This document shows, one piece after another, positions 1 to 7,712 of a stretch of DNA of 12,797 nucleotides. Within the stretch, counting starts at the first letter, position 1. Each line of letters begins with the position of its first letter. Under the pieces are notes generated by a model that made no database searches, had not been told where the DNA came from, and saw only the letters and a list, made by a program, of their open reading frames with translations. Made by a program: the position numbers and the translations under genes. Source of the DNA: Clostridium sp. CAG:921 (GTDB lineage Bacteria > Bacillota > Clostridia > TANB77 > CAG-465); the NCBI GenBank assembly GCA_000433135.1, contig HF991941.1, forward strand, positions 1 to 12,797, given 5' to 3'.

Positions 1-44
1 TTTTACCCCAACTATTGACAAAGAACCAAAATATTTACTAATAT

Positions 45-1676
45 TTAAGATATAGAATCTTGCATAACTTCTTCTAGTTTTTTTCTTACACTTTTATTCA
101 TTGATACTACTTTAGTATCTGGTTTTGAAAAATAATAACCTTGTACATATCTAACGCCTAAGCTTTTTAAAGTTTCTAAAGCTCTTTGATTTTCAACACC
201 TACTATTAATAAATCACAGTTTTTTGAAATAGCATAAGTAACGAGTGCAGATACATAACGTTGCTTTTCAAAATCATCTTCAATACCAATAATTAAAGAC
301 ATATCTGGAATTATATAATCTATTTTTAAAGCATTTATTTCATTCATTGTGAAGTTTCCTATTCCAAATCTATCGAGAGCTACAAAGCCACCATTTTTAT
401 GTATTGTGTTTATTATTTCTTGAAATTTGTTAAAATCACGTCTGTCATATTCTTGAAATTCTATAACAAGCTTCAGTTTAGACATCATATCATAAAGTCT
501 AGGTTTATTTACATACTTACTATATCCATTAAGATCACAATTTACAAAAAGCCTATTTGATTCTTTTAAAGTAAGTTGCATGAAATTTTCAATACCATTA
601 ATAAGCAACGTCTGCTGAAGCTTATCATACTTTCTAGCATCTTTTGCATAATTGAAAAACTCAAGTAAATCTATCTTTCTATTACTTTGTATTCTAGTAA
701 ATACCTCGTATCCGTACACATTAGAATTCTTTAAGTCTACCACAGGCTGATACAAAGACTTAATGTTTTTCTTTGAAAGTACATTATCAAGTAACACCTC
801 AAGTTCTTCCATTGTTGGAGGAGGTAACTCTATCTCTTGCACTTGTTCTTTTTTACTACTCTCTCCACTTTGTTCAATATCAGTTTCTTTTTCTTGAGCA
901 TAAGCAAAATACCTAGTAGCAAAATTAATATATTTTTCCTTTACTATCTTAAAATTATTATATACATCTAAACTCTTTGCTTTTGCATCTGCCTCTTTAA
1001 CATCAATTAACAAATAAAACAAATCCTTACTATTATTTAATTCAGATGCCAAAAACTTTAGATTATCATCTGTTACTTCACCAATATTTAAAAATTTATC
1101 ATGGTATTTAACTAACGTAAGTATTATTTTCTTTTCGTCATCTTCAAAACTTAGTCTATTAAGTATGTCAACAGCAAGTTCTGCAGATTTATCCTCATGT
1201 CCAGCAAAACTTTCTGTACCGTCTTCTGCAATTTTCTTAACATATGGCTTTCCAATATCATGTAAAAACATTGTCCATTTTAATATTCTTTTTTGCCAAT
1301 CTCCTAATGGAATTTGTGGATTCCCAGCAAACTCAATAGTATACAATATATGTTTAAACACACCATATTTATGAAATGAGTTATTTTGCTGACAATTTAT
1401 TACATTTTCACCATACTCATTGACTTCATAAAACTCTGGAAATTGTTTCATAAATATCTTATCTTGACTTACTTTTGTTAAAATAAATGAGACATTATCA
1501 TCAAACAATATATTGGTATACACTTTAGTTAATTCTTCTGGGTTGCTATCATATAGCTTTAATTTTTGTATTATCCCATTTAATTTAGCTATCTCCTTTA
1601 TATCCATTATATCGTTTGTAATATCCTCTGGTTCAATATATGTTTCAAATATCTCACCATAATCGTCCATATTCAT
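45..1676 (-). CDS. HD domain protein with C-terminal degenerate EAL domain
   Basis: This is a 543-aa soluble protein with no signal peptide or membrane helix. Residues about 100-200 form an HD metal-dependent phosphohydrolase domain with H109, H139-D140 followed by IGK, H160 and D193; its layout resembles the HD domain of CCA-adding enzymes. A charged linker (about 262-288) leads to an EAL domain at about 290-520. Relative to active c-di-GMP phosphodiesterases, EAL reads EVF (324-326), DDFG reads DRFG (435-438), the catalytic Lys position is Ile (Y-I-I-P-D, 454-458), and AEGVE reads IVGVE (491-495). N379, E409, D458 and Q512 are kept. By inference the EAL part no longer hydrolyses c-di-GMP and may be a binding or protein-interaction module, while the HD part looks intact. 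The start at 1676 is chosen because AAGGTGG lies just upstream; M3 (1670) is the alternative. The gene appears monocistronic. Confidence 0.85.
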   Translation of the reverse strand: MNMDDYGEIFETYIEPEDITNDIMDIKEIAKLNGIIQKLKLYDSNPEELTKVYTNILFDDNVSFILTKVSQDKIFMKQFPEFYEVNEYGENVINCQQNNSFHKYGVFKHILYTIEFAGNPQIPLGDWQKRILKWTMFLHDIGKPYVKKIAEDGTESFAGHEDKSAELAVDILNRLSFEDDEKKIILTLVKYHDKFLNIGEVTDDNLKFLASELNNSKDLFYLLIDVKEADAKAKSLDVYNNFKIVKEKYINFATRYFAYAQEKETDIEQSGESSKKEQVQEIELPPPTMEELEVLLDNVLSKKNIKSLYQPVVDLKNSNVYGYEVFTRIQSNRKIDLLEFFNYAKDARKYDKLQQTLLINGIENFMQLTLKESNRLFVNCDLNGYSKYVNKPRLYDMMSKLKLVIEFQEYDRRDFNKFQEIINTIHKNGGFVALDRFGIGNFTMNEINALKIDYIIPDMSLIIGIEDDFEKQRYVSALVTYAISKNCDLLIVGVENQRALETLKSLGVRYVQGYYFSKPDTKVVSMNKSVRKKLEEVMQDSIS

Positions 1677-1700
1677 ACCCCACCTTATACAATTATCTTA

Positions 1701-1736
1701 TTATATTATGATACTATAAATATACTTTTTTTTCAA
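1701..1736 (-). promoter_or_regulatory. SigA-type promoter of the HD/EAL gene
   Basis: On the - strand TTGAAA (1731-1736) and TATCAT (1708-1713) are separated by 17 bases. This predicts transcription starting near 1701, about 25 bases before the start codon. It is a match to consensus only and has no experimental support. Confidence 0.55.
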
Positions 1737-1931
1737 TAGTGTTGTACTAAATTTACAGTAAAATCTAATTTTGATACTTTAAATCATCTTAATTTTCCGT
1801 TTACGCTCTAATAACATTAAATATATTTTTCACACACATATTATTAACTTTTAGTTATTAAAATATTTACATCATATATACTAAATTCTCTAATTTTACA
1901 TTTTTTTATTTTTTTATTTTTATGTTTATTA
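1737..1931. other. AT-rich spacer between divergent genes, no feature seen
   Basis: The 366-base gap between the HD/EAL gene and rplM carries promoter elements at each end. The middle is AT-rich with short T runs. I see no ORF with a ribosome binding site, no strong hairpin and no RNA gene in it. Confidence 0.5.
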
Positions 1932-1967
1932 TTGACTTTTTATCACTTTAATTGTATAATATTTGAG
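1932..1967 (+). promoter_or_regulatory. SigA-type promoter of the rplM-rpsI operon
   Basis: TTGACT (1932-1937) and a perfect TATAAT (1955-1960) are separated by exactly 17 bases, giving a transcription start near 1967. This leaves a 5' leader of about 75 bases before rplM, enough to hold the hairpin at 1978-2007. Confidence 0.8.
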
Positions 1968-1977
1968 TAAATATAGT

Positions 1978-2007
1978 AGTTAAACTATAACCCCGGACGG
2001 TTTAACT
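1978..2007 (+). promoter_or_regulatory. L13-leader-like hairpin in the rplM 5' UTR
   Basis: AGTTAAAC (1978-1985) pairs perfectly with GTTTAACT (2000-2007) around a GC-rich loop containing CCCCGGACG, striking in such AT-rich DNA. Firmicute rplM transcripts are known to carry a short structured L13 leader (Rfam L13_leader), thought to mediate autogenous control by L13. Position, size and the conserved-looking loop fit that family. Assignment is by position and structure, not by a model search. Confidence 0.6.
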
Positions 2008-2025
2008 TTATTTGAAATTTGTTTT

Positions 2026-2031
2026 AGGAGG
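2026..2031 (+). promoter_or_regulatory. Ribosome binding site of rplM
   Basis: A perfect AGGAGG lies 11 bases before the ATG at 2043 and just downstream of the leader hairpin. This placement would let a leader structure affect ribosome loading. It supports the start at 2043. Confidence 0.8.
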
Positions 2032-2042
2032 ATTTTTTTATT

Positions 2043-2477
2043 ATGAATAATACTACACATAGCGTAAAAGCTAGCGAAATTGAAAAAAAATGGTATGTGA
2101 TAGATGCTGAAAATAAACCTCTTGGTAGAGTAGCAACTGAAGTTGCAAAATTATTAAAAGGCAAACACAAACCAACTTACACTACAAATTTAGATTGTGG
2201 TGACAATGTTATTGTTATAAACTCTGATAAAATTATTTTAACAGGTAATAAATTAAACCAAAAAGTTTACAGACATCATTCTGGTTACATAGGTGGATTA
2301 AAGGAAATATCTTACAAAGACCTAATGAAAAATGATTCTGATAAAGCTTTACTTCTTGCTGTAAAAGGCATGTTACCAAAGAATTCACTTGGTAGAACTT
2401 TACTTACAAATGTAAGAGTATTTAAAGGTGCAGAGCATGATCACTCAGCTCAAAAACCTGAAAAATGGGAATTTTAG
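2043..2477 (+). CDS. rplM: 50S ribosomal protein L13
   Basis: L13 is an early-assembly protein of the large ribosomal subunit that binds 23S rRNA. The 144-aa product matches the usual bacterial length (about 142-150) and carries family landmarks in order: WYVIDA near residues 17-22, LGRVATEVAKLLKGK, the YTTNLDCGD segment, and the signature KGMLPKNSLGR in the C-terminal third. The N-terminus is slightly extended (starting MNNTTHSVKASE). It is the first gene of the conserved rplM-rpsI pair, preceded by a strong promoter, a leader hairpin and AGGAGG. The TAG stop overlaps the ribosome binding site of rpsI, so the two are probably translationally coupled. The gene is intact and there is no reason to doubt the call. 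Confidence 0.98.
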   Translation: MNNTTHSVKASEIEKKWYVIDAENKPLGRVATEVAKLLKGKHKPTYTTNLDCGDNVIVINSDKIILTGNKLNQKVYRHHSGYIGGLKEISYKDLMKNDSDKALLLAVKGMLPKNSLGRTLLTNVRVFKGAEHDHSAQKPEKWEF

Positions 2478-2489
2478 GAGGAGAATGAA

Positions 2490-2885
2490 ATGGCAAAAAA
2501 AGAATATATTTATGCTACAGGAAAAAGAAAGTCTTCTATCGCAAGAGTTAATATTGTTCCTGGTACTGGAAAAATAACAATAAACAAAAAAGATATGAAT
2601 GAGATTTATACTTTAGATACACTAAAAGCTATCGTATTAAAACCATTTAAAGTAGCAAACACAATGGAAAAATATGATGTTGAAGCTACTGTTTGTGGTG
2701 GTGGTTTTGCTGGTCAAGCTGGAGCTGTAGCTCACGGTATTGCTAAAGCATTAGCTACTACTGATCCAGAAGTTCGTTTAATTTTAAAAAGAAATGGTCT
2801 TTTAACTAGAGATTCTAGAGTAAAAGAAAGAAGAAAATATGGTCTTAAGAAAGCTCGTAAAGCTCCACAATTTTCAAAGAGATAA
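2490..2885 (+). CDS. rpsI: 30S ribosomal protein S9
   Basis: S9 is a small-subunit protein of the 30S head whose C-terminal tail reaches toward the P-site tRNA. The 131-aa product has the usual length and ends in the diagnostic basic tail ([12 protein letters not shown]). Other family landmarks are [12 protein letters not shown] at the N-terminus, the glycine-rich [19 protein letters not shown] stretch in the middle, and [20 protein letters not shown] before the tail. Its AGGAGG (2476-2481) overlaps the rplM stop codon, 12 bases downstream of which the ATG lies. It is the last gene of the operon and is followed by a strong intrinsic terminator. Intact. Confidence 0.98.
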   Translation: MAKKEYIYATGKRKSSIARVNIVPGTGKITINKKDMNEIYTLDTLKAIVLKPFKVANTMEKYDVEATVCGGGFAGQAGAVAHGIAKALATTDPEVRLILKRNGLLTRDSRVKERRKYGLKKARKAPQFSKR

Positions 2886-2909
2886 GACGTTTTTTGTTCA
2901 AAATATACC

Positions 2910-2943
2910 AAAACTCGGAAGCATTAAACTTCCGAGTTTTTTT
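2910..2943 (+). terminator. Intrinsic terminator of rplM-rpsI, probably bidirectional
   Basis: An uninterrupted 12-bp stem (2910-2921 with 2929-2940), with core CTCGGAAG/CTTCCGAG and a 7-base loop, is followed by a T run through 2943. Read on the - strand the same stem is followed by TTTTGG, so it may also end transcripts from the ATPase locus, whose last codons lie at 2986. Confidence 0.92.
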
Positions 2944-2985
2944 ATATCACTTACATTTTTTATTTATTGACATGTATTACAATAA

Positions 2986-3198
2986 TTAAGAAATATAATT
3001 TTTCTTTTTTTCTAGTTTATTTAGCATTAATGTAAGCCACCTAATAACTGAAAACTCTGTTATAGCAAACAATGTAACAAGCGCTGCTGCTCGTTCTGAT
3101 ATTTCTTTTATTGCGAAAAAATCAGGCATAATGTTAATAGTTATAATAATTCCAAACATACATAAAATCATCACCCTTAATCTATATTTATTCAACAC
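2986..3198 (-). pseudogene. Detached C-terminal piece of the P-type ATPase (last two membrane helices)
   Basis: This 70-residue frame is two hydrophobic helices (about residues 9-26 and 36-60) with a basic tail. It is not a normal small gene: its only upstream start is a GTG created at the junction of a 22-bp tandem duplication, and no Shine-Dalgarno precedes it. Its first residues, LNKYRL, repeat the end of the preceding ATPase frame. Removing one repeat unit joins the two frames into a continuous 773-aa ATPase ending in the expected final transmembrane pair. Translation could in principle restart here by coupling, because the ATPase stop (3188-3190) lies inside this frame's first codons, but I see no ribosome binding site for that. 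Confidence 0.8.
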
Positions 3199-3217
3199 TT
3201 AATCTATATTTATTCAA
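3176..3217. repeat. 22-bp tandem duplication that breaks the ATPase gene
   Basis: Two identical 20-base copies (3176-3195 and 3198-3217) have a period of 22 bases, separated by CA. On the - strand each copy encodes LNKYRL; the first-translated copy runs on into SVE and a stop, the second continues into the remaining helices in another frame. Since 22 is not a multiple of three, the duplication itself is the frameshift. Confidence 0.93.
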
Positions 3218-5329
3218 AGGTCTAATAATTTTATACAAAATCAAAAATCCTCCTGTAAAAAATAAATAACTACAAGCTGTTGTTACTTCTTGTCCACCAA
3301 CATTAAATAATACAGAAAATCTAACCATTGCAACAATTGCCAAAAATGACGTTATTGCCGCGGGTAGTGAATTTGTAAATACTCTTATTAAAAAATTTCC
3401 ATTTTGTTGTTTTTTCTGATTTTCTTCAAATGTTAACAAAAATGCGGGTATTCCAATTGCAAACGCACTTCCAAGTGATACCTGATTTGGCTCTAAAGGA
3501 TATTGCATTGCAAATACTATTGAATATATGGAAAGCAATAATGAAAATATATTTTTATACGTAAACAGTGAAGCAGATCTGGTTATATTATTAATATTTT
3601 TTCTGCCCTCATAAACTATATCTCTCATACTACCAAAATCAGAATCCAGTAATACAACCTGTGCTGTTTCCCTAGCTGCATCTGCTCCAGATCCTATAGC
3701 AATTGAACAATCAGATTCTTTCATTGCTAAAATATCATTTACTCCATCACCTGTCATTGCTACTTTTAAATTTAATTCTTTTAAAGCCATAATTATTTGT
3801 TTTTTCTGCTCAGGATTTACTCTACCAAAAATCACATACTCTTTTACTGCTTCTTTCATATCTTCATAACTTTTCAATTCTCTACAATCAACATATTTTT
3901 CAAATCCTTTTATACCTGCTTGTTTAGCAATTGAAGATACTGTAATTGGATTATCACCTGATATAACTCTTATTTCAACTTTTCTATTATCAAAAAATTT
4001 AAAAATCTCTTTAGCATTTTTTCTTATTTCATTTTTTAAACTTATAAACAAAATGGGAATATTTTTATCTCCTTCATTTTTTGTAAAAACAAGTATTCTT
4101 TCACCATTTTTTGCCCTTTCATTTACTAATTTTTCAAATTTTTTATCCAGTAATATCTCAGGAGCACCTAATTTGTATGTTAAAGTTTCATTAACTTTAA
4201 CAAATGAAAATTTATTCTTAGAACTAAAATTTTCCTTGTCTATATTAGCTAATACTTCATAAGAAATTCCTTCCAATTCATCTTTTATAGAATCCATAGT
4301 TATATTATTATCATCTATTGTATTAATATATTTAGCCAAAATTTCTAATTTTAAACTTTTTCTTTCCTTCTTTAAGCTCTTTTCTTTTTCATCAAATATA
4401 TCTAATACTTTCATTTTATTATTTGTAATTGTTCCTGTTTTATCAACGCACAAAACATCAACCCTTGCAAGACTTTCTATACTTTTCATATCATGCAAAA
4501 TAACTTTTTTCTTAGCAAGTTTTCCTGCACTTATTGCCAATGCTACTGTTGTTAGTAAATACAGCCCTTCTGGTATCATTCCAATTAATGCCGATACCAT
4601 CGAATTAACACTTTCTTTATAAGAATTAGAATTAATGATATATGACTCTAAAAATAGTAATATTCCAATAGGAATAATTACTATTCCTGCAAATTTAACA
4701 ATACTATCAATAGCCGAAATCATTTCTGACTTTATTTCTTTAATTTTTTTTGAATCTTTCATTATTTTTGCCAAAAATGATTCATCTCCAACATTTATAA
4801 GCTTTGCTACTGCATTTCCAGATACAACAAAACTTCCTGATAAAAGATTAGAATCTATATCCTTTTCGATTTCATCCTGCTCTCCAGTTAACAGAGATTC
4901 ATTTACACTTATTTTTCCAGATACTACTATTGCATCAGCAGGAATTTGATTTCCAGTTTCTAAAATTACATAATCTCCTTCAAGAAGATCATCGAAGCAT
5001 ATTTTTTCCTTTTTTCCATCTCTAATTACAATGTAATCTTTTTTATCAAGTAATGATAACCTATCTAATGTTATTTTTGACTTAATTTGTTGAAATATTC
5101 CAATTAAAATATTTATTGTTATTATAATTAAAAATGTTAAATTTCTATATGATTGTGATGTGATTAGCAAAATTGCTAATACTAAAAAAATTAAATTAAA
5201 ATATGTAAATATATTTTTACATATTATTTTAAAAATACTTTCATTTACCTTAATTTTTATTTTATTTGTTTTTCCTTGCTTTATTTTTTCCTCTACTTCT
5301 TCTGGCGTTAATCCTTTCAAATTCTCCAT
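3188..5329 (-). CDS. P-type cation-transporting ATPase, C-terminally truncated by frameshift
   Basis: A membrane ATPase that moves a cation using an aspartyl-phosphate intermediate. Visible motifs in the 713-aa frame: actuator TGE (148-150), PEGL in the fourth membrane helix (253-256), phosphorylation motif DKTGT (296-300, D296), GAPE nucleotide-binding motif (388-391), SGDNP (457-461) and TGDGVND (526-532). Two helices precede the actuator domain, two follow it, and four occur after about residue 590. The PEGL-YLLT helix and overall size resemble CtpE-like ATPases, some linked to calcium, but the ion cannot be read from sequence. The last two helices are missing from this frame and lie in the next one (2986-3195) because of the 22-bp duplication. 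The start at 5329 has AAAGGTG about 12 bases upstream. It is unclear whether the truncated product works. Confidence 0.9.
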   Translation of the reverse strand: MENLKGLTPEEVEEKIKQGKTNKIKIKVNESIFKIICKNIFTYFNLIFLVLAILLITSQSYRNLTFLIIITINILIGIFQQIKSKITLDRLSLLDKKDYIVIRDGKKEKICFDDLLEGDYVILETGNQIPADAIVVSGKISVNESLLTGEQDEIEKDIDSNLLSGSFVVSGNAVAKLINVGDESFLAKIMKDSKKIKEIKSEMISAIDSIVKFAGIVIIPIGILLFLESYIINSNSYKESVNSMVSALIGMIPEGLYLLTTVALAISAGKLAKKKVILHDMKSIESLARVDVLCVDKTGTITNNKMKVLDIFDEKEKSLKKERKSLKLEILAKYINTIDDNNITMDSIKDELEGISYEVLANIDKENFSSKNKFSFVKVNETLTYKLGAPEILLDKKFEKLVNERAKNGERILVFTKNEGDKNIPILFISLKNEIRKNAKEIFKFFDNRKVEIRVISGDNPITVSSIAKQAGIKGFEKYVDCRELKSYEDMKEAVKEYVIFGRVNPEQKKQIIMALKELNLKVAMTGDGVNDILAMKESDCSIAIGSGADAARETAQVVLLDSDFGSMRDIVYEGRKNINNITRSASLFTYKNIFSLLLSIYSIVFAMQYPLEPNQVSLGSAFAIGIPAFLLTFEENQKKQQNGNFLIRVFTNSLPAAITSFLAIVAMVRFSVLFNVGGQEVTTACSYLFFTGGFLILYKIIRPLNKYRLSVE

Positions 5330-5366
5330 ATTTTTTCAATACACCTTTCTTACGACATTTTCAACT

Positions 5367-5396
5367 AATATAGCAAAAGGCATGTCAATTTGTCAT
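5367..5396 (-). promoter_or_regulatory. Candidate promoter of the ATPase gene
   Basis: On the - strand ATGACA (5391-5396) and TATATT (5367-5372) are 18 bases apart, placed between the terminator of the methyltransferase gene and the ATPase ribosome binding site. A perfect TTGACA at 5383-5388 has no -10 at a suitable distance, so it was not used. Confidence 0.4.
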
Positions 5397-5433
5397 ATTA
5401 TATATTATATATTGTATATTACTAATTTTAGCT

Positions 5434-5483
5434 AAAAAAATAGTTCTATATCGTATCTTGATTATTTTAATACGAAACAGAAC
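5434..5483 (-). terminator. Intrinsic terminator of the methyltransferase gene
   Basis: On the - strand GTTCTGTTTCGTA (5471-5483) pairs with TACGATATAGAAC (5443-5455) over 12 of 13 positions, counting one G-U, around a 15-base loop. TATTTTTTT follows immediately. It lies 15 bases after the methyltransferase stop, so it separates that unit from the ATPase gene. Confidence 0.75.
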
Positions 5484-5498
5484 CAATGTCAATCCTTT

Positions 5499-6389
5499 TT
5501 ATATCTTTCTTAATCTTGCTACAAAAAAGCCTTCATAATTTTCATTTGGACAAATCGTAATAGTACCCTGTATGCCATTTTGTAAAGTTGGTATATTACT
5601 AAACATATCCAAATTAATAGGTACTACCTCGACTATTTTTTTATCTATTGCTTTTTTTAAATTAGTTTCATTTTCATTTTTTAAAATTGAGCATGTAGAA
5701 AACACCATTTCATGTCCTTTTTTTAATATTTTTACAGCTTTTTTAAATAAAATCTCCTGAGTCTTTATCGATCTATCTACAAGCTCTTTTGAAAATTTTC
5801 GAGAAATATCAGTATTTAAATCTAGTGTACCACTCCCACTACAAGGCGTATCTAAAAGTATTTTATCAAATGAAAAAAAATCATCAAGTACTCTTGCATC
5901 TTCACAAAGTACATTTACTCTTGCAGATTGCTTTTCAATGTTATACTTTAATCTATCATACCTTATTTTATTTTTTTCACAAGCAGTTATTAAAGCTTTG
6001 TTACAAGAAAGAGCAGCAATTTGTGTTGTTTTTCCACCAGGTGCAGCTGTCATATCTAAGATATTTTCATTTTCCTTTGGATCTAATACAATAGCAGGTA
6101 TCATCGATGATAAACTTTGCAAATAAATTTCACCATTTTTATATATTTCCATCTTTCTAATAAAATTTTCATCTACATTTTTAATTATATATGCATGATC
6201 ATACCATGGTACCTTTTCAAATTCTATACTATTTTCTTTTAAATTACGTTCCACATCAAAAGAATTTGTTTTTAAAGCATTTATTCTAAAAGTTACTTTC
6301 TTTTTTCTCTCCAGCCCTTTAATAATATTTTCGACATCTTGTAAATTGTATTGATTTTTTAACATTTCAAATAAATAGTCTTTTTCCAT
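5499..6389 (-). CDS. RsmB/NOP-family RNA m5C methyltransferase
   Basis: A SAM-dependent enzyme that methylates a cytosine at C5 in RNA (rRNA or tRNA; the target is not readable from sequence). Counting from the chosen start, the 296-aa protein shows the SAM-binding loop DMTAAPGGKT (112-121), motif IV DTPCSGSG with C183, motif VI STCS with C233, and the terminal EGFFVARLRK typical of the family. Two cysteines in motifs IV and VI are the family hallmark: one attacks C6, the other releases the enzyme. The N-terminal NusB domain of RsmB is absent, so this is a short form. An upstream in-frame ATG at 6404 has no ribosome binding site, whereas GGAGGAG (6392-6398) precedes the ATG at 6389, so 6389 is preferred. 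It lies 70 bases after the hydrolase gene with no terminator between, suggesting co-transcription. Confidence 0.92.
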   Translation of the reverse strand: MEKDYLFEMLKNQYNLQDVENIIKGLERKKKVTFRINALKTNSFDVERNLKENSIEFEKVPWYDHAYIIKNVDENFIRKMEIYKNGEIYLQSLSSMIPAIVLDPKENENILDMTAAPGGKTTQIAALSCNKALITACEKNKIRYDRLKYNIEKQSARVNVLCEDARVLDDFFSFDKILLDTPCSGSGTLDLNTDISRKFSKELVDRSIKTQEILFKKAVKILKKGHEMVFSTCSILKNENETNLKKAIDKKIVEVVPINLDMFSNIPTLQNGIQGTITICPNENYEGFFVARLRKI

Positions 6390-6459
6390 AACTCCTCCAA
6401 GCATTCTACATTATTTATTAACAAAAAGTATACTTTATTTTCATATATCTCTCATCCGT

Positions 6460-7623
6460 CTATTGCTCTTTATTCATAATAACATTTATATTCATGTTAG
6501 TATATTTATTTAAAGTATTATTAGTTTTTACTAGACCTTTCGGTTCGTATTTTTGTTTTTTCATACTACTTTTTCCTATTTTTAACAAAGCATTCAATGC
6601 TTCTATCATAATTTCTTTACTTTTTGAATCCAAATTTTTATAAGTTTTTAACATTGTTTTAGCACTTGAAAACCACTTATCACTAATTTGAGGTAATGTA
6701 CTTGCATTAGTTGCACTAAGTATTTCAAAGAGTGTATTTATAAAAACTTCCCTTTGATCAGGAGATATTTCCTTTAACCAATTGCTTATTGTTTTGTCAA
6801 TAACTTCACTAGAATATGTAAGTTCATCTTTTACAAATTTATCTGCTAAGACCTGCCATGTATATAGATTATGTTGCATTATACCAGTTTGTGTACTTTT
6901 TAAAATTATAGTTTTTTCCTTGTGCTCAAGTAATCTACCTATAATTGAGGTTTGTGGTATATATGTAACAATTCTATTTAATACCTTATTATAATTATCA
7001 CAATTTACAACACTATTATGAAATCCTGGTCCATCATTATTGTATATTGCTATTATCCTATTTTGTACCTTTTCATCACAAAATGTTGATGAATATACTG
7101 CCAAATTTCCACCTTTAGAATGTCCTCCCACTATAATGTCTCTTTTCTTAAATTCTTTAGCAATACTATTTAAATACAATACAGCTTCCTTTTGTGCAGG
7201 TACCACATCGCTAAAACTCATATTAAAATCTTCTTTCCATCCAATAATGGTACTATCTGTTCCACGATATGAAACATACATAGTATTACTATTTGAAAAA
7301 AGAATTGTAACAGCAGCAAATTGTTTTTCTTCTTCTGGCACAAATTTGTTAATATACCTTGTCACTAAAAAATTAGAAAACCTAGTGCTTTTAGCAAGAG
7401 CCTTAAATAAATTAGGGTCCTCTGGCTGTAATATCCTACCTCGCACTTTTCCATTTACATATCTTTCGTATAATTCATGTATAGTTACTTTTTCCTCATT
7501 TTTTATAAATCCATCTAATGGAAAATATGAAAATCTTGCCAATATTAGATTATCTATTTCATTAAATGGTAAGAGGCCCATACTTACATCTCTCCATAGC
7601 AAATAATCAAAAATATTAGACAT
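6460..7623 (-). CDS. Mbeg1-like (DUF2974) alpha/beta hydrolase, lipase-like
   Basis: A 387-aa soluble protein with a lipase-type alpha/beta-hydrolase core. The nucleophile elbow GHSKGG (167-172, S169) follows a hydrophobic strand; the preceding strand region carries YVSYRGTD (116-123) and IGWKEDF (127-133). Plausible remaining triad members are D197 (in NNDGPGF) and H251 (in MQHNLY). These features fit the Mbeg1-like/DUF2974 family, common in Firmicutes, whose natural substrate is not established. The final 100 residues are helical and charged with no recognised domain. There is no signal peptide, so it is probably cytoplasmic. GGAGGT sits about 7 bases before the ATG, fixing the start. It is the first gene after an operator-like promoter and probably shares a transcript with the downstream RNA methyltransferase. 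Confidence 0.85.
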   Translation of the reverse strand: MSNIFDYLLWRDVSMGLLPFNEIDNLILARFSYFPLDGFIKNEEKVTIHELYERYVNGKVRGRILQPEDPNLFKALAKSTRFSNFLVTRYINKFVPEEEKQFAAVTILFSNSNTMYVSYRGTDSTIIGWKEDFNMSFSDVVPAQKEAVLYLNSIAKEFKKRDIIVGGHSKGGNLAVYSSTFCDEKVQNRIIAIYNNDGPGFHNSVVNCDNYNKVLNRIVTYIPQTSIIGRLLEHKEKTIILKSTQTGIMQHNLYTWQVLADKFVKDELTYSSEVIDKTISNWLKEISPDQREVFINTLFEILSATNASTLPQISDKWFSSAKTMLKTYKNLDSKSKEIMIEALNALLKIGKSSMKKQKYEPKGLVKTNNTLNKYTNMNINVIMNKEQ

Positions 7624-7689
7624 TTTTTACCTCCAATTTCACATATAATGTATTACCTTTTTGCAAAATAAAACATTATATAAAACATA

Positions 7690-7712
7690 ATTGTATACAT
7701 TAATTATACAAT
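7690..7712. promoter_or_regulatory. Inverted repeat overlapping the hydrolase promoter, operator-like
   Basis: ATTGTATA (7690-7697) and TATACAAT (7705-7712) are perfect 8-bp arms around a 7-base spacer. The dyad covers the -10 box and the predicted transcription start, a classical position for repressor binding. No regulator gene adjacent to it is visible. Confidence 0.5.

Noticed and set aside
28..46. AAATATT/AATATTT hairpin at the end of the HD/EAL gene
   Set aside because: It is made only of A-T pairs with a 4-base loop, overlaps the stop codon, and lacks a T run on the - strand. Too weak to call a terminator.
1851..1870. Short hairpin around TAACTTTTAGTTA as a terminator or regulatory RNA
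   Set aside because: It is a 5-bp A-T-rich stem with a 3-base loop and no T run; expected by chance in such AT-rich spacer.
2986..3198. Independent 70-aa membrane protein gene
   Set aside because: Its GTG start arises from the duplication junction, has no ribosome binding site, and its sequence is the missing end of the ATPase.
4635..4949. Open frames on the + strand inside the ATPase and other - strand genes (also 1165-1374, 4053-4262, 5160-5435, 5572-6126, 6782-6994, 9632-9931, 10411-10605, 11866-12132)
   Set aside because: All are antisense to genes with recognisable domains, are short, and lack convincing ribosome binding sites.
5383..5388. Perfect TTGACA as the -35 box of the ATPase promoter
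   Set aside because: The only nearby -10-like sequence is 10 bases away; nothing suitable lies at 16-18 bases.
7040..7606. A 188-aa open frame on the + strand
   Set aside because: It lies wholly antisense to the Mbeg1-like hydrolase, which has a clear catalytic motif and ribosome binding site. The frame's cysteine- and leucine-rich translation looks like a shadow and no ribosome binding site was found.
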